DNA of 64,000 bases from Gadus chalcogrammus (Eukaryota; Chordata; Actinopteri; Gadiformes; Gadidae), in assembly GCF_026213295.1 (NCBI RefSeq), contig NC_079414.1:10535691-10599690 (forward strand), in the 5' to 3' direction. Under the pieces are notes generated by a model. The model worked only from the letters and a program-made list of their open reading frames with translations. It had not been told where the DNA came from and did no database searches. The stretch's first letter is position 1; the number at the start of each line of letters is the position of its first letter. Of the stretch, positions 37,111-48,420 are shown piece after piece. The translations under genes were made by a program, and so were the position numbers.

Positions 37111-37128
37111 AAGACAGGCAGCGACATA

Positions 37129-37566
37129 CTCGGTGAGCTAAGACAGTACGTTTTACAACATAGTTGCTCAGCCATCGACACACGCGCAGGTAAGAACACA
37201 CACGCACGCGCACACTCCGCAGCGACACTCGCCCAGGTAAGACGTTATGATTTTAAACATAACGGCTCCGCCATCGAGACACGCGCAGGTAAGAACACAC
37301 ACGCACGCGCACACACCGCGATACTCGCCCGTAAACATAACAGCTACGCCATTGACACACGCACAGGTTAGAATACACACACACAAGCACACACCGCAGC
37401 GACACTCGCCCAGGTAAGATGTTATGTTTTAAAACATAACTGCTCCGCCATCGACACACGCGCCCAGGTAAGAACACACACGCACACACCGCAGCGACAC
37501 ACTCGCCCAGATAAGACGTTATGTTTTTAAATATAACGGCTCTGCCGTCGACAAACTCTCCCAGGT
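37129..37566. repeat. Minisatellite (80-105 bp unit) of repeated splice-donor motifs
   Basis: Five imperfect tandem units. Each has a CA/CG-rich half, a TTATG(A/T)TTTTAAA-type palindromic core and GC(T/A)CCGCCATCGACACACG. CAGGTAAG, a perfect match to the vertebrate 5' splice-site consensus, occurs five times, near 37189, 37230, 37286, 37410 and 37468. Three decayed versions lie near 37364, 37508 and 37561. Confidence 0.85.
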
Positions 37567-38725
37567 AACATGTTCTGTCTATAGACTGTAGGAATTGCGA
37601 TAAAAGAAGGGAAGAGACAATTTCTCACCTCGACAAGCATCGGCGGGTCGCTCATTTTGTCATATAAAAAACGTCAAATTCAAACATCGCACCGACCGGC
37701 ATGTCAACACATAAGTGACGTAGTCTTAAAGAGACAGTGTCCCGATGACACAGAAAGAAAACATGTCAATAACACAGTGTGTTGAATTACGTCTATAGAA
37801 TCCAGCAAAAGACTACACGCTCAACTGGTATATTTCTCTCCTTCTTCAGCCTCCCGAAATGTCTTTACACTTTGCTGCTCAAACTTAAAATTACTCTCCT
37901 CCTTGAGCCTCCCAAAATGTCTTGTGATATTGATATCCCCCACTCCCCCCTGCGGACTGTTTTAGTTGTTTTATTTTTCTCATGTTTTGTGTGTATGCTA
38001 TGTGTGTCTGTCTTGGCCAGGGCACTGGAAGAGATGTTTAATCTCAATGATGATTATTATTTTCAACTAACCAATGGTAGTTACCCTGCATTTTAAAATG
38101 TCAATGCACTTTTCAGCCCTGAATAACACTAAAAGCTATTTAATAATTGTTTTGCATGCATACTACATTTTCCATTGAACAATTACCCCTGTTACCATAA
38201 ATTGACTAATTTTATAATGTAATCAAATGCTCACACACTAGCTGCTTTCAGACACACGTGTAAGTCCTGATATTCTCCTGATGGGCCGTATATGTGAACA
38301 ACAAACCCTGACATTTGTACCCTGAAAATCGCCTGACTAATACTACCCTTGAGGTAATATTTTCTCCGTAGGAAATGTAAATTAACGTAATAGTGAATGA
38401 GAAGTAGAAAGCTGGTATTTCTCACACCACTTCCATGGGCGTGTTGAGGACGCTTCTGCATGTCATTGAGTGGCCCCCTAAATGATAATCAGCCTGTTGC
38501 CTTTCATTCACGGAACGGTTAAAAAATATTTAAATGTTGGCACTGCTTTTAAGAGTTATTTATGGTGAACGAATGTTATAAGATGTAAAATTATAGGCAA
38601 AATGATATCATATTATGCGATGAGAATTTTTTTACATTATTGCTATGGGTTTAATTACAATAAGAGGTTGAGCGCGCGCAACGCGTGTGTGAAAACTCTA
38701 GTACAACATGATGATATCCATGTTA
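37567..38725. other. Unique sequence, no gene seen
   Basis: No recognised gene. A short plus-strand frame near 37918-38094 would have a hydrophobic stretch, but it has no other support. Confidence 0.45.
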
Positions 38726-38733
38726 TAAAAGTG

Positions 38734-39154
38734 GGTAACATGTTATAATAAGGTGCCATAATAAATAGCAAACTAGTCATCACCTAAACCTTTGTTAATA
38801 TTTCTTAATTGTTACTAAAATATCTACTCGGCACAAGTTAATAGTTTTTTCATCATTAATTAAATATTAGTTGTTCGCATAACCCTAACCCAACCCTACC
38901 ACACGACCCTAACCCTAGCCCTAACACACGGCCCTAACCCTAACACACGGCCCTAACCCTAACCAGAACACACGGCCCTAACCCTAACACACGACCCTAG
39001 CCCTAACCCTAACCAGCGACACTCTGAGGTCAGTGAAAAAAAACTATTAACTTGTGCCAAATAGATATTTTAGTAACAATTAACAAACGTTAACAAAGGG
39101 TTAGGTAATGATTAGTTTGCTATTTATTATGGCACCTTATTGTAAAGTGTTACC
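38734..39154. mobile_element. Palindromic MITE with telomeric repeats inside
   Basis: Outer inverted arms of about 130 bp begin GGTAAC and share AATAAGGTGCCATAATAAAT and TAAAATATCTA. Possible 8-bp duplication TAAAAGTG (38726-38733) and TAAAAGGG (39155-39162), with one mismatch. The centre (38881-39016) is a degenerate telomeric array. No coding capacity. The superfamily is uncertain; an 8-bp duplication would suit hAT. Confidence 0.75.
38881..39016. repeat. Interstitial telomere-like (CCCTAA) array
   Basis: Eleven exact CCCTAA hexamers, mostly in pairs separated by ACACACGG-type spacers, give a super-unit of about 19 bp, CCCTAACCCTAACACACGG. CCCTAG and CCCTAC variants also occur. Confidence 0.92.
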
Positions 39155-39162
39155 TAAAAGGG

Positions 39163-40354
39163 ATTACTCAGTTCACTCTTTATAAATGTATGACTTAGTT
39201 GGTCACGCTACAAAATAATTACAATCATCGATCCCTATGTGTAACTTTACCTTTACATTTATCTTTACATTTGTATTGTGATTTATGACCTTCTTAGTGT
39301 TATAATATGGACCTAAAATCCTCCATGCTATTTTATGCTAGTGTGGCATTAGTGTGGCAGTGTAATAAGACAAATGTCTTGTATCGCTAATTCCTTGCAT
39401 GCTAATTTACTTGGCTAATGAACAGATTTAGATATTTAAGACTAATACACAATGGGATTAGTAATGTACAACCCAGAATAAGTGGCAATCTCAAAGCTTT
39501 TTAAGTGGATAAATGTCTACCATCTTTCACCTAAAGATTATGTAACACAATTGTGATTGAGCCAATGCCTCACTGATGAAAGCCCTTGCATTTGCAGTAT
39601 TAAGAACTTTAGGTAAAGGCAGAGTATCATTCTTCAGGGTTAAACGTCAAGTGAGTGGCATGTGAATGAAACTTGTGCTGACAGCCGATAAATTAGCTTT
39701 CTGTTGAAATGGGGGTTAAAAGCAATATGCGCTGAACACTATAAATTATTCTCCTTTTATTCTCAGAACAATGTAAAACAATTGCATTAAGGATAAGGTC
39801 TATATGTGATGTAGAAGAAAAGGTAAATCCAAAATTGACATGCCTTTAATATTTAGCTTTTGATATGTCATTCCCTCATACTTGTAGGATTCAACTGTTT
39901 TTAGTATAAATATGGGAAGTGATCCTAAGAATTGCTTTCATTAAAATTATAAATAAATAATGGATTCTTCATGCTTTTAGGAATCAATGAACTCAAAGTT
40001 CAGCTAAATCATCTGGGGTTTTCCATGACAGCATAATAAACACAATTCTTGAGATGTGTCTGCAAAAGTGTCTGTCATCCTGAATCAAACCTTTAATGGA
40101 CAAAAAATGCAGAGAATGTCCACCAAAAGTAAAACATATTTATTTAACTGCATACAATAATGCTCACTGGTACCAATGTGTCAAGGAAAAAAGAAAATCC
40201 CCCATTACTTGCAAGCTAATGACTTAATTGAACAATGCCCTGCATTCAGTACAGACCCAGCATGACCTTGGACATTGAGATAGCGACAGTACACGTTATG
40301 CATAATAAACAGATGCATTCAGATCACAACACACATAATCTTTATTTTATAAAA
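39163..40354. other. AT-rich unique sequence, no gene seen
   Basis: No coding, RNA or transposon feature recognised. Confidence 0.5.
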
Positions 40355-40495
40355 GGTATCCTCTTCTAAGGGAATCTTCCATCCATCAAGGAATATGCAT
40401 TCTTCAAAAGGAACCTTCCTTCTATCAGGGCTCCTTTCTTCTTCTATCTTGTTTCGGAATCTTCTCTCTATAAGGGGAAACTTCCCCTGAAAAAG
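40355..40495. repeat. Degenerate short tandem repeat, GGAATCTTCC type
   Basis: Irregular units of AAGGGAATCTTCCATCCATC type, about 20-30 bp each. A similar motif set recurs at about 46080-46145. Confidence 0.6.
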
Positions 40496-41061
40496 ACATC
40501 TTTGTGTTATTACAGAATCGTGCCCTTCTCTGTCTTTGCGCTCAATTTTTTTTTCTCTTACCTCGTTCCACCTCTTTGCCCTCCTGCGTGACGATGGATA
40601 TTGTTACCATAACAACCACAGAACCCTCTACCCTTCGCGACAATTAGAATTCAGCACTGTACCTCCTCCCCATTACGTCGTCGCTGGGGCCTGGCGCCGC
40701 ACACCGGCGATGTCGTGCGCACACTGTTTTGAGTTCAACTTTCCAGGGTCGCCTGGAAGAGAGAGAGGGGGAGAGGCACTGTGTGTGACATTTAACTCTG
40801 TCAACAAAACCTGTCGTCATCCATCACGCACACAGAACCCTCACCATCTACCCTTATCCTTAAACCTGCGCAGACAGATGCGTGACGGCCCCAGCGAGGC
40901 TCTGAGTGTCTGCCGTCTATGTTGATGGAAAACCATAGAAATTGTCTGTTGCCAAAGTCATGGCTGGTGCCCAAACTAATCCAGCATAATGACACTTTCT
41001 TCAGCCTCCCCTCTCTGCAAAGAATAATGATCGCTGGAACCTGATTGTCGATCAATCTATA

Positions 41062-41064
<3 letters not shown>
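40496..41064. other. Unique sequence, no gene seen
   Basis: A 129-codon frame spans most of it but has no recognisable domain and no ATG-supported start that I trust. Confidence 0.4.

Positions 41065-41153
<89 letters not shown>
41065..41153. repeat. (TC)n microsatellite
   Basis: About 88 bp of pure TC repeat. Confidence 0.97.
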
Positions 41154-41154
<1 letters not shown>

Positions 41155-41156
<2 letters not shown>

Positions 41157-41507
41157 AAACAAAAGGCAGATGCCCAGGATGTTAAATTCTCCTAATCACG
41201 TCAACCAAACTCCCATCTTTCAAGAGAAATAGGCATTATCTTCATTTCATAAAATGTTTTGGCTGATGCAAGTGGAGGACTGTTTCTGAGAGTAATAGTG
41301 GCTGGCCTTGATTGTCCATAAATCCATGCCTTGATCTCTATCCCTCTCTCCCTCCTCTTTCTCGCTCTCCCTCTCAGCAAGTCGAACCAAAAGGCAGATG
41401 CCCAGAATGTTAACTTCTTCAAATTACTTCAACCAAACGACAAAAAATCTGCATTATTTTGATTTCATAAAATGCGTTGGCTGTCACAAGTTGGGGAGTG
41501 TGCCTGG
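41155..41507. repeat. Direct repeat pair, about 125 bp each
   Basis: AAAAGGCAGATGCCCAG...TTTCATAAAATG occurs at 41155-41282 and again at 41384-41507 with substitutions. The two are separated by a CT-rich stretch and fit a segmental tandem duplication of the TC tract and its right flank. Confidence 0.8.
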
Positions 41508-42727
41508 ATTAAAAGCCCTGCAGGACCAAGGACTTCAGCCTCAGTCTCAGCGTTTAGCTAGCTGGGATCAATGGAATGCTCTATTTAATGAGCTTGGTTT
41601 GCTTTGGAGTCAAAAGAAAATAAGAACTGTGAAACTTGGTTACCAGCTCATTTGTAGGCCACATTATAACCTTGTCTGTTCAACATAAACAGCATTGTAA
41701 GGATTCAATTAAATATTCATGCCGTGTTTCTAAGTATTTTTGTTCTATCTCTCACGTCACGAGTAGCGGAATAGCTTTGTGTGTGGGCGCTACTTTCTTG
41801 CGTGCGTTAGCCAGAGATAGCTTATTATCTTGTTTACAGAACGGCTGTTTTCTGTTTTCCCAGTACATGGAAAAGGGAACATAAAGAGTGGACTGGCAGT
41901 CGGGGAGTGTGGAGGAAAACATGTACGTGTTGGGAGTTATTTCGGAACATGCTTACAGAGCTGTGCATCACATATCACAGCTGGCAGACAGCGATTTGCA
42001 CTGCGTTTTCTGTGTAACAACCTCCTCCATTACCCCTTCATGACTTCACGCTTAAGCGGCCCTGTGTCGGGAGACAAAGAGACCGGAAAAACGTCTTCAT
42101 AAAAACGGAAACTAACAACCCTAAAGTAAACTAAACGCTCACCACAGAGGAAGTCGGTGAAGGGTCAGAAATATCAAAACATCACAAGGCATAAATAATC
42201 AGAAGCAGCCCAGGACTCAGAACGAAGCCCCTTGGAGTCAGGGTTTGGAAGGAAATCCGTCTTTTGTTTTGATAATTGATGCTGTGATAGTCATCCCGTT
42301 GTGATAGAGGAATGTTTTAACGGCATGAAGTCGTAACGCGCACGCCGTGCAGGGAATCAGTATGTTTACTTTTTATTTGTACGTTCATTCCGTTCTGGCT
42401 CTCTGTTCCTTTTTATTTGTACAACTGAGTAGGAAAGCTTTTGTTATGAAATGTAAGACTCAAATATAATAAATAAGTGAACATGGGAGGGAAGACAATA
42501 GGTTTTTGTGCGAATGCATCAACCCTGCTGAATGAAAATCCTGAAGCAATCTTCTGCATCCGACCGATTGGTTTGTACATACTGACGCGTGCGGTAATTG
42601 TTTGCAATGATTTTCCCGCTTGCTTCGTTATCCAACAAGAACACGGCTTCAATGTCACCGCAAAAAACTGAGTACAGTCTCCACTCAATCGAAGGACAAA
42701 AACAAAACACCAAAATTGTAATTTTAA
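41508..42727. other. Unique sequence, no gene seen
   Basis: No recognised gene, RNA or transposon end. Confidence 0.5.
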
Positions 42728-43033
42728 TTAAAGGTTCCATGGCATGAAAATCTCATTTTATGAGGTTTTCTAACATAAATATGAGTTCCCTTAGCCTGCC
42801 TATGGTCCTCCAGTGGCTAAAACTTGCGTTCGGTGTAAAATGAGCACTAGGTGGTCTGCTCACTTTTGAAAAAACCGAGGCTCAAGTGCGCTGATTTGGA
42901 ATGTGGTCCCTTATATCGTCATAAAGGATCTAAGCTCCTCCCCTTTCTCTGCCTTGCCCGCCCAGAGAATTTGGCCCGCCAATGAGTCACGACCGTACGA
43001 GCACCAAATTTGTGTGTGTGTGTGATTACACAC

Positions 43034-43991
43034 ATTGTAACGCAAGTGTTTGCTGGTACACGTCGGTTCTTTGATGTCTCTTGTATTTCCACAACAAGAC
43101 TGTAGTTGGGGTTATTTCAGCCATGGCTGAGAAGGAATTGGGAACTTTGGCTTTGACTACTTGAAGTATATGAACTGCGACATGCTGCCTGCCGCTGGTT
43201 GCCACGAGTCACCACGGCCTCAAAGCACCACCGCCCGGCAGCGGGCAGCCGGCAGCAGGCAGCGCACGGTTCAGTCTACTTCAGATTGATGTGGAAGTGG
43301 AAGAACCTGAGACGTCGGAGAACCCGACGAAGTCGTCTGTGATTCATAATATCATCTGGAGGCGCACACAGCTTTTGCCCGTGATAATATGCATTATATG
43401 ATATAGATATCTATGCATGATATGATATTATTTAGATATAGAGCTCCAGGATTGTAACGCAAGTGATGTCCACTTCCATTTTATTTGGATAACCGTTCTG
43501 CTGTTGGTGTAATGGCGCATAACACGTCGGACTCTCGTCTCTGGTCTTTCCACAACGAGACTCGTAGTGGGGGTTATCTCAGCCATGGTTGAGAATGAAT
43601 TGGGGGAAAGGGATTTTGGCTTTGACTCCCTGAAGTACATGAACCACAACATGGAGGAGAAAGGGATTGTTGGCCGGCTTGAGCCCCGCTTCCAGCTGCC
43701 GGGGGACCACCGCCTTGACGCTGCAGGAGGCGTGGTGCCTAAGTGCTGACCGCTGCCGATGCAGTTGTCCCTCGGCAGCGGTCAACAATCCCTTTCTCCT
43801 CCATGTCGTAGTTCAGTCTACTTCAGATTGATGTGGACGTGGAAGAACCAGAGACGTCGGAGAACCCAACGCGGTCGTTTGAGATTCATAATACGTCTGG
43901 AGGCTCACACAGCTTTTGGCCGTGATAATATGCATCATATGATATAGATATCTATGTATAATATGATATTATCTAGATATAGAGCTCCAGG
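43034..43991. repeat. Tandem duplication inside the TTAA element, about 417-bp period
   Basis: ATTGTAACGCAAGTG at 43034 recurs at 43451, and TATTATTTAGATATAGAGCTC at 43430 has a counterpart at 43970. Each copy contains GGGGTTAT(T/C)TCAGCCATGG(C/T)TGAGAA and a stretch that can be read as a short open frame. The second copy is longer and ends where the nested element inserted. Confidence 0.8.
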
Positions 43992-44805
43992 GGCCGGTTG
44001 CACCAACTGGGCGTAACTAAGCCTGGTCGTAACTGCTAAGTAGGTCTTAGTTACGACCTGGCGTTAGAATGGAACTAACGCCGGTTGCACCAACGGGACT
44101 TACGCCTGGTCTTAACTACGCCCGGTCTTAGCCATGCGCGGCCATGTGAATGTTCCATGGTATGCGCATATCACCGCGTTGCTAGGATACCTCGTGACAA
44201 CAGCTGTTTACTATTTTATTTGACATGCTGTTGGACACCGAAATAAATAATTCATTCGTTCACTCATTGTCATTCATCAATTGTGTTAATGCCTAACAAT
44301 AAAACACTGCAAACAAATATAATTAAAATATGTATTTGTAATGTCTGGTTTACGACGAGCAGGCATTTAGACGAGACAAATCTCTCTGTAGGAGAGATTT
44401 GTTGAATGTGTCGGCCTGTATAAAATATATAAACATAGTTAAAACAACATTCACAACTTTATATAAATTCAGAACGGACTAATCGGCCAGCGATATCTAC
44501 CCGACAGGCAGTCGATCTGTGAACACTGATCATATCGCCGGCTGTGCTTTGAAATGCAGTTTAGTGAAGCGTTGCAAGGATGGTGGTAAAGCTGCATTGG
44601 ATTGGATGTAATTGCTATAGAAACAGCCTGGAATTTCAACTCTACGCCTGCCCCTGACCAGGCGTAGGATTTACGCCTGGTCTTAGTGAAAAGAACGCTA
44701 AGCCCAGTTGGTGCAACCGGCGTAACGGTTAGGTTGGACTTAGAACGCCAAGTTACGACCAGGCGTAGTTACGACCAGGCTTACGCCCAGTTGGTGCAAC
44801 CGGCC
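43992..44805. mobile_element. Nested terminal-inverted-repeat element, 814 bp
   Basis: Ends GGCCGGTTGCACCAACTGGG are mirrored exactly over about 20 bp, flanked by CCAGG at 43987-43991 and 44806-44810. GCCGGTTGCACCAAC appears again 90 bp inside the left end and its inverse 75 bp inside the right, so the ends are double-layered. No frame of note. Because G and C bases repeat at the boundary, the duplication length (5 bp, or 3 bp with longer ends) is ambiguous, and the superfamily is left open. Confidence 0.85.
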
Positions 44806-45153
44806 CCAGGACTCCCGTGTGTTCTAGAATATTTACAGAACACGGCTAAAGGCTGTGTGCGCCTCGCCATTGCGATACATCCACTGTAAACAGAGCGCAT
44901 GGTACCGTGGCTGCAAGCTGTTCAGGGCCACACCCCCACCCTCCTCCTTGACCCGCCACTTTCCTCCTCATCTGCATTAAAGCTACCGACACCAAAACTG
45001 CGCATTTGGGGAAAGCTCAATGTGCGCCTGGCTCATAGTGGCTGTAATTCTGCACCACGGCTGAATTTCCGAAACGTCTTCAAATACTGTGTTTGGGGCC
45101 TACTAATATCTATATTAAAGCATCCATAAAGTGGCATGCCATGGGACCTTTAA

Positions 45154-46185
45154 GACCCAAAAAAAATAAAAATTTGAGCAAGTTCTAATGAGAAACTATT
45201 AGTCCCGGAGAAGGAAACAAAGTAAGCAACACAAAACAAGTAGTCACCACGTTCCCCTCTGCCACTTGTCACTATGCAGCCCCCGGAGTGCTATAAATCA
45301 TTATTTAGGTCCCATTAGAGACTACTGAAGAGAGAGGCTGAGTTTAGACTCACTGGAAACACCCATCCAAAGGTCATGTGCGCCTTTCAGCGCAGGGTGG
45401 TGAAGAAAGGGACAACACAGCCATTGCAAAAAGTCCCCCTGGTTAGCTGACTCACATTGAGGACGCCAGAAAGACAAGAGGAAGACAAGCCCATGCCCAT
45501 ATGGGTGCGAATATCTGCTGGGCTCTGATGCAATTGCCAGGGGTATCTCGATTGAGTTGGCAATTCAGCAGCAGATCCGATCAATTAAAGGATCATTGTT
45601 CCACACTGGCAGTCATATGGAAACATCAAATTATCCAGCCAAGTATTTTGCCGCTATTACAGTGCGTCGCTTTCCAGAGCGATACGGTTCGTCTGCTGAC
45701 AGTGATGCAGATAAACCCCCCGAGAGCTAATTGCCTAATCAAGGGGAACGTGTTCTCCATGCTAAATGGTTTACATAAGGGCTAGGTCACACAAAAAACA
45801 ACAAAAGTAATAACAAAAGTGGAAGACATAATTTGTACGGTACATTGAAATATAAATACCATAGGACCATAGGCCTTGGGCAAACGCTATCCAGTGAACA
45901 TTCAAAAGGTAAAAAGGTAAAAATGTGTGACCCGAAGATGTTTCCTGCAATCATTACATTTATGCGGTTAGTTCTTTGGTCGACACTTTTAACCAAAGCA
46001 TCTTACGCTGCATTTTCTTCGGGATGTCAAGATAACAAAAGTATACGTTTTGCATAACTAAACAAACAAGGAATATTTCTTCCATTTAGGAATCTTCCTT
46101 CCATTAAATAAATCTTCCATCTTTAAAGGAATCGTCCTCTAGTAAGATGTTTCCTGTAATAGTTTGCATTCATATCTAATGGTTA
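45154..46185. other. Unique sequence with a retroposon tail fragment
   Basis: No gene seen. CACTTTTAACCAAAGCATCTTACG near 45985-46010 resembles the tail motif of the SINE at 46186 and may be a fragment of the same family. Confidence 0.45.
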
Positions 46186-46360
46186 TTTATTTAGCAGACA
46201 CTTTTACCCAAAGCATCTTACACTGAATTCAGACACGTCATTCATTAGCATGTAGGTGTTTAGGTTTCTTGCTCTCGTAGAGCCGGAAAATGTAGGTGTT
46301 TAGGTGTCTTGAGTCTCGTAGAGCGGGAAACCTTTGGACACTGGGGATCGAATCAGCTAC
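46186..46360 (-). mobile_element. SINE-like fragment
   Basis: Read in reverse it has a B-box-like GATTCGATCCCC and ends with TGTAAGATGCTTTGGGTA and GTGTCTGCTAAATAAAT, the tail type also seen at 3501. A 40-bp internal piece (TGTAGGTGTTTAGG...CTCGTAGAGC) is duplicated. Confidence 0.55.
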
Positions 46361-47667
46361 GAACACCCATACCAATACAATATCAAAATCCACATTAGTT
46401 ATTATGAAGATAGTAGCTTTGAAATATTACATAAACCTAACCCAATAAAGAAAGGCAGACAGGCAGAGACTTATTACAGCAAATGCATGTTAAAACTATA
46501 CTACTATACTGCCTACTATAAGAAACACTATTTTTGCCCAAGATAACCTTTACTCATGATATAGATTTATGCATCCTATATTTGCTGTAAAAATAAGCAA
46601 GCGTAGCATGTGTGCCTTCCTACAACAAACCCCACTCTGTACATCCACATACAACATATATAACGTAAGCTACCTCTTCAGCTTGAAGTACAGTGCAATA
46701 TGTCCATTCATTGTAGTATTCTTCCCTGATACGACGTCTAAGGAACAGTGTCTGGGTGTTCAATCCTGATTCCTCCCCTGTCTTTTTGTCTTTTGTTTTC
46801 AAAATATAAATACAAAGAGAAAGTGAGATCTATGGTGCTTATTTTAGGGCCACTCTTCGGAAAGAGGTTTCTCCGTAACACGCTGTATTGATTCAGATAG
46901 CAGGGAGCTGTCATGGATTACGAGGATTACTGCATGAGGCACTTGCTAGCTACTGTAACAAAGAAAGCACACAGCTCAGCGCTGAGCCATCACTTTTCCC
47001 CGCTCCTTTCCCCCGCTCCTTAACCCTTCAATGATTCTGGAGCTGTGTCAAAAAAAAAATGCTTCTTTACTCCACCTTCGCCGACCGCGAGGTGGACGGC
47101 TAAACGGAACTAAAAGGCTTCCCCTGCCTGATTAACGCTGTCTTTCAAGGAAAAGAAAGTAACAGCTGTAAAAAAAAATTAAATCATGGTCTCCTGTTAG
47201 ATCAAATCCCAACATTAGTGAAATGGTTGTCGTAGGTGGTAAAGAGGCTTTTATAATGGTGGGATCTAAAATAACTCACCCACACTCTAATAAACAACTC
47301 ATACTGCAAGAAAAAACGTTGAAAGAACGAAACACATTTCTTATTGTCATGTAGTTGTGTAATGTGAACAATCCCTCTGGGATAGTATCCTGTTGAAAAA
47401 AGTATTTTTAAGTTTGAATCCCATGCTAATGAAACAGCCCCAAGTTGGTTGTGTTCACGGCATCCACCCTGATGTGATGGGAGCGAGCGACAGAGCAACG
47501 TTAATGTTCAGCTCTCCCTGGGATGTAGTCCTTCATTAACAACAGCAGGGGGTCTGACAGAGGAACCCTTACTGGAGAACAGTGGGAGGAGACTTCCTAT
47601 CAATAGCCATGGAGAGAAATTCGGAGTCTCAAATGTTCTCCAAAAAATTTATATCTCAGAGTTACAC
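46361..47667. other. Unique sequence, no gene seen
   Basis: No recognised gene, RNA or transposon end. Confidence 0.5.
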
Positions 47668-47670
47668 ACA

Positions 47671-47728
<58 letters not shown>

Positions 47729-47757
47729 CACACACGCGCAAATACACACACACAAAC
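47668..47757. repeat. (CA)n microsatellite
   Basis: CA repeat with AA, CG and AT interruptions; a pure core covers about 47676-47721. Confidence 0.95.
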
Positions 47758-48264
47758 ACCGTATGTTCACATTTAAAAGAACTCCACATGTTGACGAGTG
47801 GCATTTTTTAAGTGCTCCCATGTCAATATTGTGCACATGTATAAAACATTTAAAAATGCAAAATGTTGTCGCATTTATTCAAGGATCGCTGGGTCGGCAC
47901 TGTTCAAATTCAAAGCGCATCACATACGTGTCAACTCCATCACATTAGGGTGTGCATCCATGGCACGGAGCAGGGCCATGTGAGCCTCCAGACTGCCAAC
48001 CAATAGCAATGTGTTGATGTGTCTCTCCGTGACGTGACCTGGTGGTCCATGCCCAGCTAGATATGCTGATACGGTACCCGCAGCCGTAGGCAGGGTCGGA
48101 AAAATAGTGAGGTAGCAGTTGCAGTTGCAATGGTTCCGTTTTCGGTACACTCGGTACAAACTCGGTTACCTCATGGCTGGCTACGGGCATGATAGTGCCA
48201 CGCTAGCAGGTACATGTGTGTCTTTGCAGTCCCCACCCTTTCAGCGAGTGTCTGTCCTTATGGT

Positions 48265-48420
48265 GGTGCACTTCTTTTACCGTAGAGTTCAGGATACTAT
48301 ACTGGCTAGGGTTCTAGCTGAAACGTTCAGGGTTCCATCCCTCCCTGTGATACTTACCTACCTAAGTATCCTTGTGCAAGGTGCCTATAATCCGCTACCT
48401 TTTCCTTCATGACATGGATC
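48265..48420 (+). mobile_element. tRNA-derived SINE, short copy
   Basis: A tRNA-like head ends with a B-box-like CAGGGTTCCATCCCT near 48329. It is followed by TATCCTTGTGCAAGGTGCCTA, the variant of TGTCCTTGAGCAAGGCACCTAA that follows the head in many fish SINEs. No clear 3' tail. Confidence 0.55.

Larger units (their letters stand above)
42728..45153. mobile_element. TTAA-ended non-autonomous element with nested insertion
   Basis: Left end TTAAAGGTTCCATGGCATG and inverted right end TTAAAGGTCCCATGGCATG, each with TTAA at the boundary. The right 330 bp (44815-45153), read in reverse, match the left end of the element at 60201: GCATCC/GGATGC next to CTTTAATATAG, AAACGTCTTC, and the GGAAAGCTCAATGTGCG block. 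It carries a tandem duplication and a second element (43992-44805). It has neither the P2X7-like nor the transposase gene seen near 61-64 kb, so it is probably a non-autonomous relative. I lean to Kolobok among TTAA superfamilies; piggyBac is the alternative. Confidence 0.8.

Noticed and set aside
37129..37566. CRISPR-like array
   Set aside because: Units are imperfect and of unequal length with no unique spacers of constant size; this is a eukaryotic minisatellite.
38881..39016. Chromosome-fusion scar
   Set aside because: The array is enclosed by inverted arms and a likely 8-bp duplication, so a mobile element explains it better.
40536..40925. 129-codon frame as a host gene
   Set aside because: No recognisable domain or splice context, and it overlaps degenerate repeat sequence at its left.
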